18,054 nucleotides of DNA, taken from NCBI GenBank assembly GCA_900549195.1, contig URNK01000012.1, forward strand, positions 1 to 18,054, given 5' to 3'. Source of the stretch: an uncultured Collinsella sp. Its GTDB lineage: Bacteria > Actinomycetota > Coriobacteriia > Coriobacteriales > Coriobacteriaceae. Under the pieces are notes generated by a model. The model was not told the DNA's origin, did no database searches, and saw only the letters and a list, made by a program, of their open reading frames with translations. Of this stretch, positions 8,017 through 14,336 are shown piece after piece. How positions within the stretch are numbered: the first letter of the stretch is position 1; every line of letters begins with the position of its first letter. Made by a program: the position numbers and the translations under genes.

Positions 8017-8030
8017 CGCACAGATGTTCG
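8017..8030 (-). promoter_or_regulatory. LexA-type SOS box upstream of uvrA
   Basis: On the minus strand the site reads CGAAC-ATCT-GTGCG, matching nine of ten half-site bases of the Gram-positive/actinobacterial LexA box CGAAC-n4-GTTCG. It lies about 60 bases upstream of the uvrA start, in the 193-base divergent region 7956-8148. uvrA is a classical SOS gene in many bacteria. I could not place a good -35/-10 pair for either uvrA or the divergent gene. Confidence 0.6.
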
Positions 8031-8148
8031 TAATACAAGATTCGCAGACCTTTAGCTTTGCGTATCGGGCGCTTTGTTTCTCGAAATGCCGTGGAAAGGT
8101 TACAGTAATCTAATACTGAACTTAATTTGCCGTAACAGAGGAACGTCC

Positions 8149-10302
8149 ATGACCGAAGATATCCCCCTTGAAATCACTTCGAGCGACATGGCCAATCTGC
8201 CCATATTCATCGCCGTCCTTATCGTGGCCATCGTCGTGGTGCGCGTATATTTTTCAATCAAACACAATGAAAAGCCGCCCATTGCCCGCGTCTTTTGGTG
8301 CGCGACGCTCCTCATCCCGCTCGGCATGGTAACTGCATGGATTACGAATCAATTGCTCGTAAATGAGGACAATTCCCTATGGGTCCTTTCTTATTCGGCG
8401 CTCGGTGCTACCGCCGTCATACTTCTTGTCGAGCCCTTGGTTTCGGGACTTATCGACCAAACCGATCTTGCGACGGGAACGGTTGCCTGTATTTGCCGTG
8501 ACATCCTTGTCATCGCCGCTGTTTCAACGCTCTCGTTCGTTTCACTCGAAATTGCCTGTAACGAAACGTTCTATCGCATTCCCGCCAACTCATTCGGGTT
8601 TTCCGTCGGGCTGCTCGCGACGGTTCTGCTCTCCCTTTATTTGCTGGGACAGCGTCATGGAGGCGTCATGGCCCTCGTGCCCGTCGCCTGTTGCATCCTT
8701 GGCATTGCCGAGCACTTCGTCATAACGTTTAAAGGCGAGGCCATCCTGCCAAGCGATATCTTGGCCCTTGGCACCGCAATGGAAGTGAGCGAGGGATACG
8801 AGTTTACCTTTACCGCCGGAATCGTAACCTCTCTAGCCCTGCTGGAGATTTCCCTGGGGCTTCTTTCGCTTATCCGACCGAGAAAGCTCCGTACGCCCAC
8901 CCATGTCTTCCCCGCAATCGCCGCTAACCTCTGCGCTTTTCTGCTAGCGACCGTTGTGGGGCTCTCGGGCTTTTCCAGCATCGACTTGGAGCAGGCGCTG
9001 AATTTTGGATTTGACCGTTGGCAGCCCATCACCACGTATGCGTCTCAGGGTTTTATCACTTCGTTCACCGAAATGGTCAACGAGTTGCCCATTGAGAAGC
9101 CCGAAGACTATACGCCCGATGAGGCGCAGAGCATCGAGCAGGAGCTCGCCGCCACCTACGACAGCACGTATGGCTCGAGCGAGCAGCGCGCGGTGGCCGT
9201 TGCCCAGTTCAATGAAATCAAGCCGACGATTGTTGCCGTCATGAACGAGAGTTTTAGCGACCTTTCGTGCTTTGAGCAGCTCCAGGCGGCCGGGTACACC
9301 GGCCCCGCATTCTACAACTCGCTTCCCGACACACTTGTTCGCGGCACCATGCTCGCTTCGGTCACCGGTGGCGGAACGGCAAACTCCGAATTCGAATTTT
9401 TGACCGGAGCGACAACGGCCTTTGTCGGATTAGGCAAGATCCCCTATCAGCTGTATCAGATGAATGGCGTCAACAGCCTGGCAAAGGACCTTAAAGAGCT
9501 TGGGTATACCGCTACCGCCATGCACCCGCAAAACCCCGTCAACTACCATCGAGATAAAATCTATCAGCAGCTGGGCTTTGGAGACTTTCTTTCAATCGGC
9601 GATTTCGAAGGTGCGCCCTGTTACCATGCCGGCGTATGCGACTACGCCACCTACGACAAGATACTCGACCTGCTTAGAACCGACGAAGCGCCGCAGTTCA
9701 TCTTTGACGTCACGATGCAAAATCACGGCGGCTACGACTATGGCACCGTTCCCGCCGAAGAGCTGACAAACTATTGGGTCGAGGGAGCCAGCGAGGGCGC
9801 CAATAGCGCGCTCAACACCTATCTCACCTGCATCAACGCATCCGACCGGGACCTCGAGTACTTTATCAACGAGCTCCGCAATATCGGCAGACCGGTTGTT
9901 CTTGTCTTTTTTGGCGACCATCAGCCGAGCGCCGCAACGACTCTCAACGACGAGCTGTACCCTCAGGAAGATACGGCAAGCCACGCTTTCCGTGTCTATC
10001 AGTCGACCTATTTCGTCTGGGCTAACTATGAAATCGCCGGCAATACCGAGCTCAACGTCTACGACACCGTCGGGGCAAACGAGATTGCAGCCATTACCCT
10101 TAATAAGATCGGCGCCCCGCTCACCGACTATCAAAAGGCCCTGCTTGCAACAAGGTCAGATGTGCCCACCATCAATGTCGCCGGCTATCTCGGTGCCGAC
10201 GGGCTGCGCTACGACTTGGAATCTGAAGACAGCCCATACACCTCGACGATCGACAAGCTGCAGTGCATGCAATACCTCGAGTTCGCCAGCAAAGTTCAGT
10301 AA
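8149..10302 (+). CDS. LTA synthase family membrane sulfatase/phosphoglycerol transferase
   Basis: This enzyme probably transfers a glycerol-phosphate-type group from a phospholipid to an envelope polymer on the outer face of the membrane. It has 717 residues. Roughly eight hydrophobic segments occupy residues 17-275, more than the five of Staphylococcus aureus LtaS. A linker leads to an extracellular alkaline-phosphatase-like domain starting near 358. Catalytic features align with LtaS: metal ligand E367 in MNESFSD, nucleophile T410 in GGGTANSEFEFLTG, a conserved H526 in QNHGGY, and D590/H591 in FFGDHQP. The NYHRDKIYQQLGF segment is also typical. ATG at 8149 has an AGAGGA site six bases upstream; the frame is open back to 8074 without support there. 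It is divergent from uvrA and followed by mrp 145 bases later. The family is clear, the exact polymer substrate unknown, so no symbol is given. Confidence 0.9.
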   Translation: MTEDIPLEITSSDMANLPIFIAVLIVAIVVVRVYFSIKHNEKPPIARVFWCATLLIPLGMVTAWITNQLLVNEDNSLWVLSYSALGATAVILLVEPLVSGLIDQTDLATGTVACICRDILVIAAVSTLSFVSLEIACNETFYRIPANSFGFSVGLLATVLLSLYLLGQRHGGVMALVPVACCILGIAEHFVITFKGEAILPSDILALGTAMEVSEGYEFTFTAGIVTSLALLEISLGLLSLIRPRKLRTPTHVFPAIAANLCAFLLATVVGLSGFSSIDLEQALNFGFDRWQPITTYASQGFITSFTEMVNELPIEKPEDYTPDEAQSIEQELAATYDSTYGSSEQRAVAVAQFNEIKPTIVAVMNESFSDLSCFEQLQAAGYTGPAFYNSLPDTLVRGTMLASVTGGGTANSEFEFLTGATTAFVGLGKIPYQLYQMNGVNSLAKDLKELGYTATAMHPQNPVNYHRDKIYQQLGFGDFLSIGDFEGAPCYHAGVCDYATYDKILDLLRTDEAPQFIFDVTMQNHGGYDYGTVPAEELTNYWVEGASEGANSALNTYLTCINASDRDLEYFINELRNIGRPVVLVFFGDHQPSAATTLNDELYPQEDTASHAFRVYQSTYFVWANYEIAGNTELNVYDTVGANEIAAITLNKIGAPLTDYQKALLATRSDVPTINVAGYLGADGLRYDLESEDSPYTSTIDKLQCMQYLEFASKVQ

Positions 10303-10362
10303 GCCCGCCCATTCGCTTGGGCCCATCGTATTGCAAGCACGCTCGGCCCAAATGCATCGCAA

Positions 10363-10392
10363 ATGACTCCCGCTCGCAAACGAGGGTACAAT
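10363..10392 (+). promoter_or_regulatory. Candidate promoter for mrp
   Basis: A -10 TACAAT (10387-10392; five of six consensus bases) lies 18 bases after ATGACT (10363-10368; four of six). It would give a leader of about 50 bases before the mrp start. In the same 145-base gap, ttgggcc (10317-10323) and ggcccaa (10345-10351) could pair over a 21-base loop after the LtaS-like gene, but no T-run follows. Confidence 0.4.
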
Positions 10393-10411
10393 GACGCTCG
10401 TGTCACATCGC

Positions 10412-10425
10412 GGGGCCCCGGCCCC
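10412..10425 (+). repeat. GC-rich hairpin in the mrp leader
   Basis: ggggc (10412-10416) and gcccc (10421-10425) pair around a four-base loop. The overlapping cggggccccg (10411-10420) is itself a perfect palindrome. The hairpin ends 10 bases before the AAAGGAG Shine-Dalgarno (10435-10441). It may affect mrp translation or be a protein site; the role is not known. Confidence 0.35.
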
Positions 10426-10447
10426 AACATATACAAAGGAGTCATAC

Positions 10448-11278
10448 ATGGGTTGCGAGCACGCACAGGCCGCCGGCGGACAAACGTCGCCGTCGCAATT
10501 TGAGGAGAATACGCTGTCCGAGGTCAAGCGCGTCATCGCCGTGCTTTCCGGCAAGGGCGGTGTCGGCAAGTCGTTTGTCACCGGTGCCATCGCCACCGAG
10601 CTTGCCCGCCACGGTCACAAGGTCGGCGTCCTCGATGCCGACATCACCGGTCCCTCTATCCCCAAGATGTTCGGTATGAGCGGACGCCACGTCCATGCCC
10701 TTGGCAACCTTATGCTGCCCGAAATCTCCGAGCACGGCGTCAAGGTCATGAGCTCCAACCTGCTGCTCCAAAACGAGACCGATCCCGTCCTTTGGCGCGG
10801 TCCGGTCATCGCAGGCGCCATTAGGCAGTTCTGGAGCGAGACCTCGTGGGGCCCCATCGACTACCTGCTGGTCGACATGCCCCCGGGAACAGGCGACGTC
10901 GCGCTCACCGTCTTCCAGTCGCTGCCCGTCGACGGCATCGTCATCGTCACGAGCCCGCAGGATCTGGTCTCGATGATCGTCGCCAAGGCGGTCAACATGG
11001 CCGAGAAGATGAACGTCCCCATTCTGGGCATTGTCGAGAACATGAGCTATATTGAGTGTCCCGACTGCGGCAAGAAGATCGAGGTCTTTGGCAAGAGCAA
11101 GCTCCCCGAGGTCGCAGAGCGCTATAACCTCGACATCTTGGGCCAGCTTCCCATTAATCCGGCACTCGCCGAGGCCTGCGATAAGGGCGAGGTCGAGACC
11201 GCACTGCCCGATGGCATGTTGCCCAAGGCAGTCTCTGCCGTCGAGGCCATTACCCCGCACGAGACCGACGAGGCCTAA
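10448..11278 (+). CDS. mrp: Mrp/NBP35-family P-loop ATPase, iron-sulfur cluster carrier
   Basis: This is a cytoplasmic dimeric ATPase thought to hold and deliver iron-sulfur clusters to target proteins. The 276-residue protein has the deviant Walker A GKGGVGKS (35-42), DADITGPSIP (63-72), the VDMPPGTGDVALT segment (142-154) and the cluster-binding C204-x2-C207 near the C-terminus, within SYIECPDCGKK. It lacks the N-terminal MIP18/DUF59 domain found in E. coli Mrp; instead there is a short tail with Cys3 and His5. ATG at 10448 is set by a strong AAAGGAG site six bases upstream; an upstream in-frame ATG at 10391 lies in the promoter-like sequence and is rejected. The stop (TAA 11276-11278) abuts the GTG of the next flavoprotein, so the two are co-transcribed and probably translationally coupled. 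Confidence 0.93.
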   Translation: MGCEHAQAAGGQTSPSQFEENTLSEVKRVIAVLSGKGGVGKSFVTGAIATELARHGHKVGVLDADITGPSIPKMFGMSGRHVHALGNLMLPEISEHGVKVMSSNLLLQNETDPVLWRGPVIAGAIRQFWSETSWGPIDYLLVDMPPGTGDVALTVFQSLPVDGIVIVTSPQDLVSMIVAKAVNMAEKMNVPILGIVENMSYIECPDCGKKIEVFGKSKLPEVAERYNLDILGQLPINPALAEACDKGEVETALPDGMLPKAVSAVEAITPHETDEA

Positions 11279-12550
11279 GTGAACACGAGCGCCTTCTATG
11301 ACGTCCTGGTAATCGGCGGCGGGGCTTCGGGCCTCGCCGCCGCCATTACGGCCGCACGCGCTGGCAAAAGCGCCTGCATCGTTGAGCGCGATGTCGCCTG
11401 CGGCCTTAAGCTCCTTGCGACCGGCAACGGCCGCTGCAACCTCTCCAACGAATCGATTGATCCACAGCGGTATAACCACCCCGCATTCGTCGAATCCGTC
11501 ATGGGCCCCCAGCCCGAACAAGAGCTTATGGGTTTCTTCTCCTCGCTGGGCATCATGACAACCTCCGAGGAAGGCCGGCTGTACCCGCGCTCCCTTCGCG
11601 CCGAATCGGTGCGCGACGCACTTCTCAATGTTTGCGACCGCCTGGGTATCACCTTAATCTGCGGAGCCAACGTTGCCTCGGCGCACAAAGCTTCCGAAGG
11701 CTGGGCACTCCAGATAGACCGTCCAGCGCGGGCGCTCAAGGCAAAAAAGCACGACGACCGAAAATCGGAGCTCCGCTCGCTTCGGAAAGCGCTCGCCGAT
11801 GTCCCTCGCAAGAACGAGGCCCTGCAGGCACATGCCGTAATTATCGCCACGGGTGGCAACCCCACCGGTATCGCCGATACGTTTCGCCTCCCCCTCACTT
11901 CGCTGCGCCCCATCCTCTGCCCCGTATCGGCAACGGTCGTCGGCGATCGGGCGGCACTCAAGACGTTGGACGGCCTGCGCGTCCGCGCCCGCTTGACGCT
12001 CGCCCGCAATCATAATGAGCTCTGGCACGAAGACGGTGAAGTCCTGTTTCGAACCTTCGGGATCTCGGGCGTCGCTGTCTTCAACCTCTCCCGTCGTATC
12101 CAGCGCGGCGATACGATCCTGCTCGACGTTTTCCCCGACCTCTCTAAAGACGAGTTGCTCGATATGCTTAACCGGCGCGTTAAGCTGCTCGGCGGCTTTT
12201 CGCCCCGCGATCCCCGTTGGCTCGACGGCATGCTCGCCCCGCAACTCTCCCGCGTCGTCTGCACAGCGTTCGAGCAGTGCCATCCAGGCTCCAACGATGT
12301 CATCCACCTGGTCTCGATCCTCAAGCATTTTAAGTTGCTCGTCGAAGGAACCGCCGAGGAGCGCTCGGCGCAGGTCACGCGTGGTGGCGTATCTGTCGAG
12401 AGCATCTCAACACCCAGTCTACGCGCGCGCAGCGTTGTCGACACCCCGCTTTACGTCTGCGGCGAAGCGCTCGACATCGACGCCGATTGCGGAGGCTTTA
12501 ACCTTGCGTGGGCATGGCTCTCGGGCATTCGCGCTGCAAGCAGCCTGTAG
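11279..12550 (+). CDS. HI0933/BaiN-family NAD(P)/FAD-dependent oxidoreductase
   Basis: This is a flavoprotein of the HI0933-like family (YhiN/BaiN group). Members are widespread, but few have a proven reaction; BaiN of bile-acid-dehydroxylating clostridia has been assigned a bile-acid reductase role. The 423-residue protein has the Rossmann dinucleotide motif VIGGGASGLAAA (about 11-22), the family signature LLATGNGRCNLSN (about 45-57), an IIATGG strand near 191, and the C-terminal FAD-contacting YVCGEALDIDADCGGFNLAWAWLSG. An unusual Lys/Arg-rich insertion lies at about 150-185, just before IIATGG. GTG at 11279 directly follows the mrp stop, with GAGG five bases upstream. The genetic tie to mrp hints at a link to iron-sulfur or redox metabolism, but that is inference. 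The substrate is unknown. Confidence 0.87.
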   Translation: MNTSAFYDVLVIGGGASGLAAAITAARAGKSACIVERDVACGLKLLATGNGRCNLSNESIDPQRYNHPAFVESVMGPQPEQELMGFFSSLGIMTTSEEGRLYPRSLRAESVRDALLNVCDRLGITLICGANVASAHKASEGWALQIDRPARALKAKKHDDRKSELRSLRKALADVPRKNEALQAHAVIIATGGNPTGIADTFRLPLTSLRPILCPVSATVVGDRAALKTLDGLRVRARLTLARNHNELWHEDGEVLFRTFGISGVAVFNLSRRIQRGDTILLDVFPDLSKDELLDMLNRRVKLLGGFSPRDPRWLDGMLAPQLSRVVCTAFEQCHPGSNDVIHLVSILKHFKLLVEGTAEERSAQVTRGGVSVESISTPSLRARSVVDTPLYVCGEALDIDADCGGFNLAWAWLSGIRAASSL

Positions 12551-12560
12551 CCGCGCAGTC

Positions 12561-12566
12561 TATAAT
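12561..12566 (+). promoter_or_regulatory. Perfect -10 box upstream of the COG2509-like gene
   Basis: TATAAT lies 10 bases after the stop of the HI0933-like gene. No good -35 is present at 16-18 bases and there is no extended -10. If used, transcription would start near 12573, just before the terminator-like hairpin at 12581-12604. Confidence 0.3.
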
Positions 12567-12580
12567 CAAAAACGCATTCG

Positions 12581-12612
12581 GGCCGTCTGGGATACCGGAC
12601 GGCCTCTTTCTT
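12581..12612 (+). terminator. Intrinsic terminator or attenuator after the mrp-flavoprotein pair
   Basis: ggccgtc (12581-12587) pairs with gacggcc (12598-12604). The stem extends inward by a T-G wobble and two G-C pairs to a gata loop. It is followed by tctttctt (12605-12612). It ends only seven bases before the Shine-Dalgarno of the next gene, so it may end the upstream operon or control read-through into the next one. Confidence 0.65.
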
Positions 12613-12630
12613 GCCTCTAAGGAGACCTCG

Positions 12631-14271
12631 ATGATTGAAATCACCCAAGTCAACGCGTCGCTCGATGAAGCCGGCGATGAAAATGCCTGCCTCATTGTTG
12701 GCAAGCGAGTCGCCAAGCGCGTCCTACGTTGCAAAGACTCCGAGATCAAGTCCATCGAGCTCCACCGCAAGTCAATCGACGCTCGCAAAAAACGAGACGT
12801 CCATTTTATCCTGAGCTTTCGTGTTGAGCTGACCAGTCCCCACCTCGAGCGAGAAGCGGTCGACAGCGTTTCCGAGCGTGACCGCTCGCGCGTACGCGCG
12901 ATAAAAGACGATGGGTCTTCATTCCCCACCCCCGTCTCCGACGCACCTCAAGAACGCCCTGTCGTTGTCGGCGCCGGATGCGCTGGCCTTTTCGCCGCGC
13001 TAACGCTCGCCGAAGCAGGTCTTAAGCCCTTGCTCATCGAGCGCGGCGACCCGGCATTTCGCCGCTCGCATGCGATCGACCTCTTTCTAAAGGAGCGCAT
13101 CCTCGACCCCGAGAGTAATATCCAGTTTGGTCTGGGCGGCGCGGGGACCTTCTCGGACGGCAAGCTCAATACGGGAACAAAAAATCCCGCCCATCGCCTT
13201 ATCCTCGAAACCTTCGTCGAGGCGGGTGCGCCCCGCGATATTCTGTGGGATGCCAAGCCGCACATTGGCTCCGACATCCTTCCCACGGTTGTCACCGCTA
13301 TATCCCAGCGCATCGAGCAGCTCGGAGGTATCGTCCGTTATCGAACAAAGCTCGTCGACATTCACATCGACGCGTCTGGCGCCATCACCGGTATTGATGT
13401 CCAATCGTCCCAAGACGCCGCTTACGAGCCAATCGAGACAAAGCACCTCATCCTCGCCTGCGGGCATTCTGCTCGCGATATTTTTGAGCTCCTTAAGGAC
13501 CACAACGTGGCCCTCGCACAAAAGACCTTTGCCATGGGCGTTCGCATCGAGCATCCGCAGCGCGACATCGACCGAGCCCAATATGGAGCCTTGGCGGGAC
13601 ATCCTGCCCTCGGAGCAGCCCCCTACAAGCTCGTCGCCCATCTTCCCAACGGCCGCAGCGTGTTCTCGTTTTGCATGTGCCCCGGCGGGCAGGTTGTCGC
13701 CGCCTCTTCCGAGCAGGGCCACCTGTGCGTCAACGGCGCCAGCCTCAATGCCCGCGACGGACGCAACGCAAACGCCGCCCTGCTCGTTAACGTCACGCCT
13801 GAGGACCTTCCCAACGATGACCCGCTCGCCGGCATCGAGCTCCAGCGCGCCTGCGAGGCGGCCGCCTATCGCCTAGGCGGTTCCAACTGGAACGCACCGG
13901 CACAACTCGTCGGAGATTTCCTCGCAGGACGCGCCAGCAAGGCGCCCGGAAAGGTAAAGCCCACCTATCCGCTCGGTGTGACCTGGACGGCAATTGACGA
14001 AGCCCTGCCGCAGCATATCGTCGAGTCGCTCCGCCTGGGACTTCCCCTACTCGGAAAAAAGCTACGAGGCTACGACCGCCCCGATGCCGTTCTTACCGGC
14101 GTGGAGACTCGTTCGAGCTCACCTGCCACTGTCACCCGAGACGGAACGTGCCATGCCGTGTCGACCCCGGGCCTCTACCCTTGTGGTGAGGGAGCTGGAT
14201 ATGCTGGCGGCATCATGAGCGCGGCCACCGACGGCATCCGTTGTGCCGAAGCCCTGATTGCAGACCTCTAA
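12631..14271 (+). CDS. COG2509-like FAD-dependent dehydrogenase of unknown function
   Basis: This 546-residue protein resembles the uncharacterised FAD-dependent dehydrogenase family (COG2509), for which I know no firmly established reaction. A basic N-terminal domain (about 1-105), with alternating hydrophobic and charged segments and no cofactor motif, precedes the flavin domain. The dinucleotide motif is VVVGAGCAGLFAALTLAEAG (111-130), ending in IERG. Other family segments are FGLGGAGTFSDGKLNTGTKN, a GVRIEHPQ stretch, FSFCMCPGGQVVAASS, and the C-terminal FAD segment YPCGEGAGYAGGIMSAATDG. ATG at 12631 has an AAGGAG site six bases upstream; the frame is open to 12508 inside the previous gene, but nothing supports that start. 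It lies after the terminator-like hairpin at 12581-12612 and is convergent with uvrB. It is not close in sequence to the flavoprotein before it. Confidence 0.85.
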   Translation: MIEITQVNASLDEAGDENACLIVGKRVAKRVLRCKDSEIKSIELHRKSIDARKKRDVHFILSFRVELTSPHLEREAVDSVSERDRSRVRAIKDDGSSFPTPVSDAPQERPVVVGAGCAGLFAALTLAEAGLKPLLIERGDPAFRRSHAIDLFLKERILDPESNIQFGLGGAGTFSDGKLNTGTKNPAHRLILETFVEAGAPRDILWDAKPHIGSDILPTVVTAISQRIEQLGGIVRYRTKLVDIHIDASGAITGIDVQSSQDAAYEPIETKHLILACGHSARDIFELLKDHNVALAQKTFAMGVRIEHPQRDIDRAQYGALAGHPALGAAPYKLVAHLPNGRSVFSFCMCPGGQVVAASSEQGHLCVNGASLNARDGRNANAALLVNVTPEDLPNDDPLAGIELQRACEAAAYRLGGSNWNAPAQLVGDFLAGRASKAPGKVKPTYPLGVTWTAIDEALPQHIVESLRLGLPLLGKKLRGYDRPDAVLTGVETRSSSPATVTRDGTCHAVSTPGLYPCGEGAGYAGGIMSAATDGIRCAEALIADL

Positions 14272-14297
14272 CGCACGAATTCCAGTGCGCAAAAGAC

Positions 14298-14333
14298 ACA
14301 GGCCCCGAGCTCCACAGGGAACTCGGGGCCTGT
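14298..14333. terminator. Bidirectional intrinsic terminator between the COG2509-like gene and uvrB
   Basis: A 12-base perfect stem, acaggccccgag (14298-14309) with ctcggggcctgt (14322-14333), extends by three further pairs inside after one mismatch. On the minus strand it is followed by gtcttttg; on the plus strand by the T-rich tcgctatttctt. It begins 26 bases after the COG2509-like stop and ends three bases from the uvrB stop, as expected for a shared terminator of convergent genes. Confidence 0.88.
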
Positions 14334-14336
14334 TCG

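Noticed and set aside
7956..8021. Longer uvrA reading frame starting at 8021
   Set aside because: No ribosome-binding site there, the extra residues do not resemble UvrA, and it would include part of the control region. ATG at 7955 has a strong AAGGAG.
14282..14336. Small RNA gene in the convergent gap
   Set aside because: The strong hairpin with T-rich tails on both sides and its placement between two stop codons are fully explained by a bidirectional terminator.
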